DNA of 64,000 bases from Microbacterium candidum (GTDB lineage: Bacteria; Actinomycetota; Actinomycetes; Actinomycetales; Microbacteriaceae). Positions within the stretch are counted from its first letter, which is position 1. Each line of letters starts with the position of its first letter. Shown here piece by piece: positions 26,063-34,739 of the stretch. The stretch is taken from positions 248,001 through 312,000 of the forward strand of contig NZ_JASXSZ010000002.1 of the NCBI RefSeq assembly GCF_030315975.1. Direction: 5' to 3'. The notes beneath the pieces were generated by a model, which saw only the letters and a program-made list of their open reading frames with translations, had not been told where the DNA came from and ran no database searches. The translations under genes were made by a program, and so were the position numbers.

Positions 26063-27712
26063 ATGCGCATGAGCCGTGCAGGACATCCCGCCGAAGCATC
26101 CGACCTGATCGACATCGACGAACTGATCAACGCGTACTACGACAGGAAGCCGGATCCGGCGGTCCCCGCGCAGCGGGTGGCCTTCGGCACGAGCGGCCAC
26201 CGCGGCTCGTCGCTGTCCACGAGCTTCAACGAGGACCACATCCTGGCGACCACCCAGGCAATCGTCGACTACCGCACTGCGCAGGGCATCTCGGGGCCGC
26301 TGTTCCTCGGGCGCGACACGCACGGACTGTCGCTTCCCGCGGAGCGCAGCGCGGTCGAGGTCCTCGTCGCGAACGGTGTCGACGTGCGCCAGGACGCGCG
26401 CGACTCGTGGGTGCCGACGCCGGGTGTCAGCCACGCGATCCTGACGTACAACAAGGGGCGGGATGCGGACGACTCCGGTCGCGCCGACGGCATCGTCGTC
26501 ACCCCGAGCCACAACCCGCCGCGCGACGGCGGCTTCAAGTACAATCCCCCGCACGGCGGGCCGGCCGACACCGACGCGACGGGCTGGATCGCCGACCGCG
26601 CCAACGCTCTCATCGCCGCGGGCCTCGAGGGCGTGAAGCGCACGAAGTGGTCGGACATCGACTCCGACAAGCTCGGCGAGTACGACTTCCGCGACGCCTA
26701 CGTGCGCGACCTCGCGAACGTCATCGACATGCAGGCGATCAAGAAGTCCGGCATCCGCATCGGCGCCGATCCGCTCGGCGGCGCCTCGGTCGACTACTGG
26801 TCGCTCATCGCCGAGGTCTACGGCATCGACCTCACCGTCGTGAACCCGACCGTCGACCCCACATGGAAGTTCATGACGCTCGACTGGGACGAGAAGATCC
26901 GCATGGATCCGTCGTCGCCGTCGGCGATGGCGGGACTCGTCGCGCGGCGCAGCGAGTACGACCTCCTCACCGGCAACGACGCGGACGCCGACCGCCACGG
27001 CATCGTCACGCCCGACGCCGGCCTCATGAACCCGAACCACTTCCTCGCGGTCGCGATCGACTACCTGTACTCGCACCGGCCGGGCTGGCCGGAGGATGCC
27101 GCGGTCGGCAAGACGCTCGTCTCCTCGATGATCATCGACAAGGTCGCCGCGTCCCTCGGTCGTCGCCTACTCGAGGTCCCCGTCGGCTTCAAGTGGTTCG
27201 TGCCGGGGCTCCTCAACGGATCGGTCGCGTTCGGCGGCGAAGAGTCCGCCGGAGCGTCGTTCCTGCGCTTCGACGGCGGCGTCTGGACCACCGACAAGGA
27301 CGGCATCCTGCTGTGCCTGCTGGCATCCGAGATCCTCGCCGTCACCGGCAAGACCCCCTCGCAGCGCTACGCGGAACTCGAGGCCGAGTACGGAGCCTCC
27401 GCCTACCAGCGGGTGGATGCCCCGGCCACGCCGGCGCAGAAGGCGGCACTGGCCAAGCTCTCTCCGGAGGCGGTGACCGCCACGGAGCTCGCAGGCGAGC
27501 CCATCACCGCGAGGCTCTCCCACGCGCCAGGCAACGGCGCCGCGATCGGCGGCCTCAAGGTGGCGACGGCCGATGCGTGGTTCGCCGCACGGCCGTCCGG
27601 CACCGAGGACGTCTACAAGCTGTATGCCGAGTCGCTCCGCGGCCCCGAGCACCTCGCGCGGGTGCAGGAGGAGGCCCGCGCCGTCGTCGCGGAGGCGCTC
27701 GGCGGGGTCTGA
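26063..27712 (+). CDS. pgm: Phosphoglucomutase (alpha-D-glucose phosphate-specific)
   Basis: A 549-residue enzyme interconverting glucose 1-phosphate and glucose 6-phosphate. The active Ser149 lies in [22 protein letters not shown], the Mg loop is [10 protein letters not shown] and the sugar-binding loop [13 protein letters not shown]. The C-terminal phosphate-binding segment is [19 protein letters not shown]. Length and N-terminus ([15 protein letters not shown]) match bacterial Pgm. Starts at 26063 or 26069 are both possible; neither has a clear Shine-Dalgarno. It links the galactose genes of this window to central metabolism. Confidence 0.94.
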   Translation: MRMSRAGHPAEASDLIDIDELINAYYDRKPDPAVPAQRVAFGTSGHRGSSLSTSFNEDHILATTQAIVDYRTAQGISGPLFLGRDTHGLSLPAERSAVEVLVANGVDVRQDARDSWVPTPGVSHAILTYNKGRDADDSGRADGIVVTPSHNPPRDGGFKYNPPHGGPADTDATGWIADRANALIAAGLEGVKRTKWSDIDSDKLGEYDFRDAYVRDLANVIDMQAIKKSGIRIGADPLGGASVDYWSLIAEVYGIDLTVVNPTVDPTWKFMTLDWDEKIRMDPSSPSAMAGLVARRSEYDLLTGNDADADRHGIVTPDAGLMNPNHFLAVAIDYLYSHRPGWPEDAAVGKTLVSSMIIDKVAASLGRRLLEVPVGFKWFVPGLLNGSVAFGGEESAGASFLRFDGGVWTTDKDGILLCLLASEILAVTGKTPSQRYAELEAEYGASAYQRVDAPATPAQKAALAKLSPEAVTATELAGEPITARLSHAPGNGAAIGGLKVATADAWFAARPSGTEDVYKLYAESLRGPEHLARVQEEARAVVAEALGGV

Positions 27713-27721
27713 GCACACGAA

Positions 27722-27756
27722 GAACCGGCTCGGATGCCGCGCATCCGAGCCGGTTC
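27722..27756. terminator. Bidirectional hairpin terminator
   Basis: A perfect 16-bp stem, GAACCGGCTCGGATGC with GCATCCGAGCCGGTTC, closes on the 3-nt loop CGC. It lies between the convergent pgm and sulfatase genes and can serve both strands. Confidence 0.85.
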
Positions 27757-27762
27757 GACACG

Positions 27763-29157
27763 TCAGACCGCGAACCTCGCGCGCAGCTCGCCCGCGCCCG
27801 ACCAGTCGTCGCCCTCCGATTCGAGCCGGCGCATGAGCCGATTCGCCATCGCCGGGACGTCGGGATCGGCGGGCGCGCTGCGCTGCTCGTAGGGATCGTG
27901 CTGGAGGTCGTAGTACTCGATCTCGAGGCCCGCCCCCGGCACCCAGATCGCGATGAACTTGGCACGGCGTGTGCGCAGCCCTCGCACCTCCGAGGGGTTC
28001 TGGCGTGATGCGAAGCGGTAGTAGACGGCAGCGGGGTCGTCTGACACCGCCGCCCTCGCGGTGAGCGCCGCCGACCGGTCGACCCCGCTCATCGCGACGG
28101 GGATCGCGTCAGCATGGCCGGTCAGCCCGAGGAGCGTCGGCGCCATGTCGAGCGCGGACACGAGCTCGTTCGACTCTCCCGCGGGTATGAGCCCCGGGCC
28201 GTGCAGCACGAACGGCACCCGCATCGACTCCTCATACGGGACGTTCTTGTCGATCAGTCCGTGGCTGCCGAGCTGCATGCCGTGGTCCGAGGTGAACACC
28301 ACGACGGTGTCCCGCTCGACCCCGGCGTCCGCGAGTGCGTCGACGATCCTGCCGATCTGCTCGTCAACGCCTGTGACGGCGGCGAAGTAGTCACGCGCGA
28401 TCGCGGCCATGTCGGCTGCGAACGGAGTGCCGAGTTCGACATTGGGCCGCGTGAGCAACTGCGCCTCGTCGAGGTCCGCGTACGCGGGCCGGTACCGCTC
28501 GGGCACCTGGTCGAAGGGCTGGTGCGGCGGGTTCAGCGAGACCATGAGGGCGAACGGCGCGTCCTGCTCGGCCGCCTCCGAGATGAACCCGATCGCCACG
28601 TCCGTCTCGTACTCGGCCGACCACCGGTCGACGTCGAGCCGTTCGTGGCGCTGGGCGTCGCCCACCCAGTAATGCGGAGACAGGTGCCGATCCGCAGCTC
28701 CGTAGGAGTGCCAGAAGTCGAACCCGAACCGCCGATGCGGCGGCGACCAGGCGTCCCAGACGACGCCGTCGTCACGCCGCCCCTCGCCGTACTCCTCATC
28801 CTCGTCGACCGGCGGTTCGAGATGCCACTTCCCGATGTACCCGGTCCGGTAGCCCTCGTCGCGGAGGACGCTCGCCCACGTGGCGAGCCCGTCGCGCAGC
28901 CCGATCCCCTCGAGGGCCCGCTCCGAGTTGACGTTGAGCGTCACGCCGTTCTCGCGCGGCGTGCGGCTCGTGAGGAACATCGCGCGGTGCGGGCTGCAGA
29001 CCGGATAGTTGCTGACGGCGTTCGGGACGTGGCATCCGGACGCGATGAGGCGGTCGAGATTCGGCGTCGACACCGGATCGCCGCCCACCGCCCCGATCGC
29101 CATCGCCCGGAACTGATCGGCCATGACGACCACGAGATTCGTCGGAGTCGGCATCAT
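27763..29157 (-). CDS. Cys-type sulfatase
   Basis: A 464-residue alkaline-phosphatase-fold sulfatase. Cys54-Ser-Pro-His-Arg58 (YPVCSPHRAMFLTSRTP) is the formylglycine signature, so it needs a maturase, which is not in the window. GKWHL and the metal site VVFTSDHGMQLGSHGL are present. No signal peptide is seen, so it probably removes sulfate from imported oligosaccharide. It is the last gene of the uronate operon, 4 nt after kduI. Two Met codons (29157, 29154) are possible starts. Confidence 0.9.
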   Translation of the reverse strand: MMPTPTNLVVVMADQFRAMAIGAVGGDPVSTPNLDRLIASGCHVPNAVSNYPVCSPHRAMFLTSRTPRENGVTLNVNSERALEGIGLRDGLATWASVLRDEGYRTGYIGKWHLEPPVDEDEEYGEGRRDDGVVWDAWSPPHRRFGFDFWHSYGAADRHLSPHYWVGDAQRHERLDVDRWSAEYETDVAIGFISEAAEQDAPFALMVSLNPPHQPFDQVPERYRPAYADLDEAQLLTRPNVELGTPFAADMAAIARDYFAAVTGVDEQIGRIVDALADAGVERDTVVVFTSDHGMQLGSHGLIDKNVPYEESMRVPFVLHGPGLIPAGESNELVSALDMAPTLLGLTGHADAIPVAMSGVDRSAALTARAAVSDDPAAVYYRFASRQNPSEVRGLRTRRAKFIAIWVPGAGLEIEYYDLQHDPYEQRSAPADPDVPAMANRLMRRLESEGDDWSGAGELRARFAV

Positions 29158-29161
29158 CCGG

Positions 29162-29992
29162 TCACTTCAGATCGGTGACGGGGGCCGCATCCATGTCGTC
29201 GAACGCCTGGTTCTCACCGGCCATGGCCCACACGAACGAGTACGCGGACGTCCCGACGCCGGAGTGCAGCGACCAGCTCGGCGAGATGATCGCCTGCCGG
29301 TCGGCGACGACGAGGTGACGGGTCTCCTCGCGCTCGCCGAGGAGGTGGATGACGCGCGCCTCCTCCGGCACGTCGAAGTACAGGTAGCACTCCGTGCGGC
29401 GGTCGTGCGTGTGCGCCGGCATCGTGTTCCACATCGACCCCGCATGCAGCTGCGTGACACCCATCACGATCTGGCAGCTCTTCACGCCGTTCTCGTGGAT
29501 GTACTGGTTGAGCGTGCGGCGGTTCGACGTGACCTGGTCGCCGAGCTCGCGCACGGTGCCCTCGCCGGGCGAGACGAGTGCCGCGGGGTACGCCGTGTGC
29601 GCAGGAGCCGAGAAGAGGTAGAACAGGGCGCCGTCGCCGGCGAAGACGACCGAGCGGATGCCGCGGCCGAGATACAGGCATGCGCCGTTGACGAGCGTGT
29701 AGACCTCGCCGTCCGCGATGACCGTGCCGGTTCCCCCGACGTTCACGATGCCGAGCTCGCGGTGCTCGAGGAAGTAGTCGCTGCGGATCTCCGGATAGCC
29801 GGCCAGCTCCAGCGGGGAGCCCCCAGGAGCCGCTCCCCCGAGGACGATCCGATCGTGGTGCGTGTACGTCAGCCGGATCTCGCCCGGCACGAAGACGTCG
29901 GGGATGAGATACGTGTCGCGCAGATCCTGCGTCGTCATGCCCGGGATCTGCGCCGGGTTCGTGGCGTAGCGCTGGTCGATGGGGGTGGCCAT
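29162..29992 (-). CDS. kduI: 5-dehydro-4-deoxy-D-glucuronate isomerase
   Basis: A 276-residue cupin that isomerises 4-deoxy-L-threo-5-hexosulose uronate (DKI) to 3-deoxy-D-glycero-2,5-hexodiulosonate. The zinc ligands His194, His196, Glu201 and His243 (PAHTHDRRTECY; SLHSGVG) have the same spacing as His196/His198/Glu203/His245 of E. coli KduI as I recall it. ATG 29992 follows CAGGAGC. It sits between kduD and the sulfatase, immediately downstream of the GH88 step that makes its substrate. Confidence 0.95.
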   Translation of the reverse strand: MATPIDQRYATNPAQIPGMTTQDLRDTYLIPDVFVPGEIRLTYTHHDRIVLGGAAPGGSPLELAGYPEIRSDYFLEHRELGIVNVGGTGTVIADGEVYTLVNGACLYLGRGIRSVVFAGDGALFYLFSAPAHTAYPAALVSPGEGTVRELGDQVTSNRRTLNQYIHENGVKSCQIVMGVTQLHAGSMWNTMPAHTHDRRTECYLYFDVPEEARVIHLLGEREETRHLVVADRQAIISPSWSLHSGVGTSAYSFVWAMAGENQAFDDMDAAPVTDLK

Positions 29993-30021
29993 GATGCTCC
30001 TGTTCGGGTGGTCAGCGGGGT

Positions 30022-30786
30022 TCAGCGGACGAGCCAGCCGCCGTCGACCGGCACGATCGCGCCGGTGACGTAGGCCGCGGCGTCCGAGGCGAGGAAGACG
30101 AAGACGCCCTGCAGGTCGGCCGGGGTGCCCCAGCGGCCGGCGGGGATGCGGGAGACGATGGACGCCTCGCGCTCGGTGTCGGCGCGCAGGGCCGCCGTGT
30201 TGTCGGTGGCCATGTACCCGGGCGCGACCGCGTTGACCGTCACGCCGGATGCCGCCCATTCGTTGGCGAGGGCCTTGGTGAGACCGGCGACCGCATGCTT
30301 GGACGCCGTGTACGCGGGCACCAGGATGCCGCCTTGGAACGACAGCATCGAGGCGACGTTGATGATGCGGCCGCTCCCGTGCGCGATCATGCGGCGACCG
30401 GCCGCCTGCGACAGGTGGAACACCGCGTCGAGGTTGACCGCGAGCACGTCGTTCCAGTCTCCGGTGGAGTACTCGGCGGCTGGCGCGCGGCGGATCGTGC
30501 CGGCGTTGTTGACGAGGATGTCGAGGCCGCCGAGCTCCTCGACGACCTCCGCGACGGCGGAGGCGAGGTCTTCGGGGGCCGCATTGACGAGGTCGCGGCG
30601 CACGCGGTGCACGCGGCGACCGGTCGCCGCGATGAGCTCCGCGGTCTCCGACGCGTCACCGCGGTCGAGGAGCGCGACATCCGCGCCCGCCTCCGCGAGC
30701 GCGAGCGCCGCACCCTGGCCGAGGCCGCGGCTGGAGCCGGTCACGAGGGCGACCTTCCCGTCGAGACGGAACGTGTCGAGGATCAT
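30022..30786 (-). CDS. kduD: 2-dehydro-3-deoxy-D-gluconate 5-dehydrogenase
   Basis: A 254-residue short-chain dehydrogenase: cofactor loop TGSSRGLGQG, NNAG, catalytic Ser146, Tyr159 and Lys163 (YTASKHA), and PGYMATDNTAALR as in KduD. It reduces the KduI product to 2-keto-3-deoxygluconate. Start ATG 30786 follows GGAGGG. A 133-nt gap with repeats separates it from the GH88 gene upstream. KDG kinase and KDPG aldolase, needed to finish the route, are not in the window. Confidence 0.92.
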   Translation of the reverse strand: MILDTFRLDGKVALVTGSSRGLGQGAALALAEAGADVALLDRGDASETAELIAATGRRVHRVRRDLVNAAPEDLASAVAEVVEELGGLDILVNNAGTIRRAPAAEYSTGDWNDVLAVNLDAVFHLSQAAGRRMIAHGSGRIINVASMLSFQGGILVPAYTASKHAVAGLTKALANEWAASGVTVNAVAPGYMATDNTAALRADTEREASIVSRIPAGRWGTPADLQGVFVFLASDAAAYVTGAIVPVDGGWLVR

Positions 30787-30808
30787 TGATTCCCTCCGGA
30801 TATCGTGC

Positions 30809-30907
30809 GGTTCGTCGAGCCAGGGAGCGCAGCGACCGAGTCGAAGCGCGCTGACGTCACGAGATCGGCTTGCTGCGTTTCGTCTCGCCGGCGCTCGCTC
30901 AACGACC
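30809..30907. repeat. Dispersed repeats between GH88 and kduD
   Basis: A diverged forward copy (GGTTCGTCGAGC ... GAGTCGAAGCG, 30809-30848) and an inverted copy (TGCGTTTCGTCTCGC ... CTCAACGACC, 30874-30907) fill the only large gap inside the uronate operon. Confidence 0.75.
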
Positions 30908-30919
30908 GGGGTGAGGTGC

Positions 30920-32113
30920 TCACCAGTACAGCCGCCAGTCCGGGTGCGCCGTGCGCATGAGCGCTTCGAGGTAGAAGTAGTCGCCCCACAGGTTCGCCTC
31001 GTCGACGCCGGCGTCGGCGGGGAGGCTGTAGACGCCGTGCAGGATGAGGGCGTCCGACTCGCCGTCGGCGGGCGTGTAATGGGCGATGAGTGAGGCGAGG
31101 ATGCGGTCGGCCGCCGCGATGTAGCGCTCGGCGTTGGCGGCATCGGTCTCGACGCCCGCGAGCTCCCGCAGCCCCGAGACGGCGATGGCGGCCGCCGAGC
31201 TGTCGCGCGGGGCGTCGCTGCCGTCGGTGTAGACGAGATCCCAGTACGACACCGCGTCGGCGGGCAGGTGCTTCAGGAAGTAGTCGGCGCAGCGGCGCGA
31301 GGCATCCAGGAACCGCTCGTCGCCGGTGTCGCGGTGGTTGAGCGCGAAGCCGTAGATGCCCCAGGCCTGACCGCGCGCCCAGCAGGAGTCGTCGTGCGCG
31401 CCCTGTGCGGTGGAGCCGCGCAGCGGCTCGCCCGTCTCGACATCCCAGAAGAACGTGTGGAACGTGGTGTCGTCCGGCCGGATGATGTTCTCGCGCAGCT
31501 GCAGCGTGTGCCGGCGGACGGCGTCGGCGTACCGTTCCTCTCCCGTCTGCTCATACGCCCACGTGAGCAGCGGCATGTTCATGAGGCTGTCGATGATCGT
31601 CCGGCCCCGCTGGGCCGGGTCGGACAGGTCGCCCCACGCCTGGATGATCCCTGCAGGCTCGAGGAACCGGGTCATGAGGTAGTCGGCAGCCGCGATCGCG
31701 GACTGCCTGGCATCCTCGTCGCCCGCGAGGCGCCACGCGGTCACGCAGGCCAGGCTGTAGAGGAAGCCGAGGTCGTGCATGTCGACGTCCACGTGCCCGC
31801 GGATGCGCTCGCCGAAATCGGCCGCGTGCCGCAGCGCGGCGCCGCGGAACACGTCATCCCCCGTGGCCTCCCACGCGATCCACTGCATCCCGGGCACGAA
31901 GCTCGTGGTCCACCCGTGGTTGCCGCCCTCGGGCACGCCGTCGGCCGCGGGCCGCAGCGGGTAGAAGCCGCCGTCGGTCGTGTCGTCCGGGTAGCGGTCG
32001 CCGAAGCGGGCGATATTGCCCCGCGTGGTCTCGACGGCGGCCGCGATCGCCTCGGCCAGTGTCTCCGCGGGAATCGCGGTGGTCCGGCCGGCGGTGGAGG
32101 GAAGGGAAGTCAT
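30920..32113 (-). CDS. GH88 unsaturated glucuronyl/galacturonyl hydrolase
   Basis: A 397-residue (alpha/alpha)6 enzyme. Asp114 (DMHDLGFLYS) and Asp175 (IIDSLMNMPLL) are 61 residues apart, the same spacing as Asp88 and Asp149 of Bacillus unsaturated glucuronyl hydrolase. It hydrates the 4,5-unsaturated uronate left by polysaccharide lyases and frees DKI for KduI. No signal peptide, so it acts in the cytoplasm. The sugar preference (GAG, pectin, ulvan or gellan type) is not visible. ATG 32113 follows AAGGA. Confidence 0.93.
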   Translation of the reverse strand: MTSLPSTAGRTTAIPAETLAEAIAAAVETTRGNIARFGDRYPDDTTDGGFYPLRPAADGVPEGGNHGWTTSFVPGMQWIAWEATGDDVFRGAALRHAADFGERIRGHVDVDMHDLGFLYSLACVTAWRLAGDEDARQSAIAAADYLMTRFLEPAGIIQAWGDLSDPAQRGRTIIDSLMNMPLLTWAYEQTGEERYADAVRRHTLQLRENIIRPDDTTFHTFFWDVETGEPLRGSTAQGAHDDSCWARGQAWGIYGFALNHRDTGDERFLDASRRCADYFLKHLPADAVSYWDLVYTDGSDAPRDSSAAAIAVSGLRELAGVETDAANAERYIAAADRILASLIAHYTPADGESDALILHGVYSLPADAGVDEANLWGDYFYLEALMRTAHPDWRLYW

Positions 32114-32145
32114 CGTGTAGAAGTCCTTGTCGATGGGTCGTTCGT

Positions 32146-32820
32146 TCAGCGCGCGAGGGGCTCGGCTGCCAGGAGCACGGGGCGCAGCGTGTAGCGGGAG
32201 TTCGCCCACGCGAGGTACAGCGCCGCCGCGGCCGTCACTCCCACGCCGATCGCGGGGAGATTGACGAAGACCGCGATCTGCACCGCGATGATCGCGAGCG
32301 AGACGAGGGTGAGGTACCAGCGGCGAACCGCCAGCACGACGCTCACGCGCAGGATGTCGCGCAGCCGCGTGTCCGGCGCCTCGGCGAGCGCGACGAGGGC
32401 CACGAGCGCGGTCGCGAGGACCAGACCCACGAGCACCAGGAGGAGCGGGACCACCACGACGCCGACGGTCGAGGTCGCGAGCGCGCGGACATCGACGAGC
32501 AGTACGACCATCCCGCCCACGGCCATCGCGCCGATCACGAGCGCCTTGCGCCATGTCCGCCAGTAGCCCGCGACGAAGGAGCGGAACGGGCCCGCTCCGC
32601 CGAGCCCGTTCTCGCGGAAGGCGCAGAACGCCGCGACGGGCGCCGGGGCCGCGAGGACCGCGGCGACCGCGATCGCCGGCCACGACCACATCGGATCCGT
32701 GGCCACGAGCAGGACGAGGAGGGGCAGCGAGGCGACCGCCGTCAGGAGGTTCGTGACGAGCCCGACGTACGCGACGCCGAATCCGGTCGAGTAGACGGAG
32801 TGAGGGATGCGCGCGCTCAT
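32146..32820 (-). CDS. DUF624 (YesL-like) membrane protein
   Basis: A 224-residue protein with about five hydrophobic helices (near residues 15-40, 50-70, 90-110, 115-140, 170-205). YSTGFGVAYVGLVTNLLTAVASLP at the N-terminus is the DUF624 signature. YesL-type proteins occur in sugar ABC operons of Gram-positives and may assist or modulate the permeases. The start is 2 nt from the permease stop. No enzymatic role is indicated. Confidence 0.82.
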   Translation of the reverse strand: MSARIPHSVYSTGFGVAYVGLVTNLLTAVASLPLLVLLVATDPMWSWPAIAVAAVLAAPAPVAAFCAFRENGLGGAGPFRSFVAGYWRTWRKALVIGAMAVGGMVVLLVDVRALATSTVGVVVVPLLLVLVGLVLATALVALVALAEAPDTRLRDILRVSVVLAVRRWYLTLVSLAIIAVQIAVFVNLPAIGVGVTAAAALYLAWANSRYTLRPVLLAAEPLAR

Positions 32821-32822
32821 CG

Positions 32823-33737
32823 TCAGCCCTTCATCCCGCTCGTCGCGATGCCCTCGACGAAGTGCTTCTGCCCGAGGAGGAACACGACCGCGATCGGCAC
32901 GACGGAGATCGTCAGTCCCGCGAACATGAGTCCGTAGTTCGCGGTGAACTGGTTGCTCACGAATGACTGGAGACCGAGCTGCAGCGTCCACAGGTCGGGG
33001 TTGCGCAGGTAGATGAGCGGGCCCAGGTAGTCGTTCCACACCGTGACGAAGGTCAGCAGCACGAGGCTCGCGATCGCCGGGACCGACAACGGCATCATGA
33101 TCCGCCACCAGATGCCGTACTCGCTGAGGCCGTCGATGCGGGCCGCCTCGGAGAGCTCCTCGGGGATCGTCTCGTAGTACTGCTTCATGAGGAACACGCC
33201 GAACGCGCTGAACGCCTGCAGCAGGATGATGGCCCACAGAGTGTTCGCGAGGTGCATCTTCGACACCATGATGAACTGCGGGATCATGTAGGACTGCCAC
33301 GGCACCGCGATCGTCGCGATGTAGGCGAGGAACAGGACGTCGCGGCCTCGGAACTTCATCCGCGCGAACCCGTAGGCCGCGAACGATCCCGTGAGCACCT
33401 GGAGGATCGTCACGGTCACCGCGAGGACGAGCGTGTTGCGGATCCAGACGATGATGTTCGACTGCGTCCAGATGTTGACGTAGTTGCTGAAGTCCCACGT
33501 CTTCGGCAGCCAGGTGACCGGAACGGTGAAGACCTCGTTGGCGGGCTTGAGCGAGCTGGACACCATCCAGAAGAAGGGCACCAGCAGCCCGAACGCCGCG
33601 ACGACGAGCACGATGTAGCCGATGATGCGGCCGAGGCGCTTCGCGGGGGTCTTCGCCCTCGGCGCCCGCGGCTCACGCGGGACGGTCAGGACGCGGGTCG
33701 CGTCCACGCGATCGAGGGTCTCGAGGATGTCGGCCAT
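32823..33737 (-). CDS. Carbohydrate ABC transporter permease, MalG/UgpE type
   Basis: A 304-residue inner-membrane permease with six helices and the EAA loop EAARIDGLSEYGIWWRIMMPLSVP that docks the ATPase. The cytosolic N-terminus of about 35 residues is Arg/Pro-rich. The start overlaps the MalF-type gene stop by one base (TGATG). No ATP-binding subunit is encoded in this operon, so it presumably uses a shared MsiK/MsmK-like ATPase from elsewhere. Confidence 0.92.
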   Translation of the reverse strand: MADILETLDRVDATRVLTVPREPRAPRAKTPAKRLGRIIGYIVLVVAAFGLLVPFFWMVSSSLKPANEVFTVPVTWLPKTWDFSNYVNIWTQSNIIVWIRNTLVLAVTVTILQVLTGSFAAYGFARMKFRGRDVLFLAYIATIAVPWQSYMIPQFIMVSKMHLANTLWAIILLQAFSAFGVFLMKQYYETIPEELSEAARIDGLSEYGIWWRIMMPLSVPAIASLVLLTFVTVWNDYLGPLIYLRNPDLWTLQLGLQSFVSNQFTANYGLMFAGLTISVVPIAVVFLLGQKHFVEGIATSGMKG

Positions 33738-34666
33738 CAGCGCTCACTCCTCTTGTTCCAGAAGAACTGGATGATGGTCACGACGATGCAGATGAGGAAC
33801 AGGACGATCGACGCCGCGGAGGCGTAGCCGAACTGGTTCTGCACGAAGGCCGTCTGGTAGATGAACTGGGAGAGGACGAGGGTGGCCGTTCCCGGGCCGC
33901 CGTTGGTCATCACGAGGATCAGGTCGAAGATCTTGAACGAGTTGATCGTCAGCATGACCGTCACGAAGAACGTCGTCGGACGCAGGCACGGCATCGTCAC
34001 GTTCCAGAAGCGCTGCCAGGCGTTCGCGCCGTCCATGCGCGCCGCCTCGTGCAGCTCGCGCGGCACGGTCTGGAGGCCCGCGAGGAACAGGATCATGTAG
34101 TAGCCCATGTCGCGCCACGTCGCCACGATCACCGTCGCAGGCATCGCCCATGTCGAGGACTGCAGCCACGCGGGCGGGTTCGCGATCCCGATGAAGTGGA
34201 GGAACTGGTTGATCGGCCCGTACTGCGGGCTGAACAGCAGGTTCCACACCACGGCGATCGCGACGATCGACGTGATGTAGGGGAAGAACGCGGCGGTGCG
34301 GAAGAAGGACACCCCGCGCAGCTTGGTGTTGAGCAGCAGGGCGAGTCCCAGCGCGACGACGAACGTCAGCGGGATGTGCAGGATCGAGTAGTAGAACGTG
34401 TTCGCCAGTGCGGTGAGGAACATCGGGTCGCCGAACAGACGCTGGAAGTTCGCGAGTCCCGTCCAGGTGGCGGTACCGAAGATGTTCCAGTTCGTGAAGC
34501 CGAGGTAGAACAGCCACACCACGGGCACGAGGGTGAGGACGGCGAAGCCGATGAAGTTCGGCAGGATGAAGCTCCACCCGATGAGGGTGTTGCGCAGGCG
34601 CAGCTTCGACCGCCGTCGGGCGGGCGGCCGGGGCGACGTGTCGACGTCGGTGGCGATCGCCGTCAT
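33737..34666 (-). CDS. Carbohydrate ABC transporter permease, MalF/UgpA type
   Basis: A 309-residue permease with six helices, the family motif WSFILPNFIGFAVLTLVPVVW at helix 1 and the EAA loop EAARMDGANAWQRFWNVTMPCLRP. ATG 34666 follows AAGGAGGAG. It forms the channel with the MalG-type partner. It follows the binding-protein gene after a stable hairpin, an arrangement that usually keeps permease levels below binding protein. Confidence 0.92.
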   Translation of the reverse strand: MTAIATDVDTSPRPPARRRSKLRLRNTLIGWSFILPNFIGFAVLTLVPVVWLFYLGFTNWNIFGTATWTGLANFQRLFGDPMFLTALANTFYYSILHIPLTFVVALGLALLLNTKLRGVSFFRTAAFFPYITSIVAIAVVWNLLFSPQYGPINQFLHFIGIANPPAWLQSSTWAMPATVIVATWRDMGYYMILFLAGLQTVPRELHEAARMDGANAWQRFWNVTMPCLRPTTFFVTVMLTINSFKIFDLILVMTNGGPGTATLVLSQFIYQTAFVQNQFGYASAASIVLFLICIVVTIIQFFWNKRSER

Positions 34667-34700
34667 GGCTCCTCCTTGGAGTCTCGGTGGGTTCAGGCAG

Positions 34701-34731
34701 GGGTGGGGCGCGGGATGCGCGCGCCCCACCC
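34701..34731 (-). terminator. Intercistronic hairpin after the binding-protein gene
   Basis: GGGTGGGGCGCG (34701-34712) pairs perfectly with CGCGCCCCACCC (34720-34731) over a 7-nt loop. It lies 9 nt beyond the lipoprotein stop and 35 nt before the permease start, so it probably acts as partial terminator or 3'-end stabiliser. Confidence 0.7.
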
Positions 34732-34739
34732 TCCGGGGA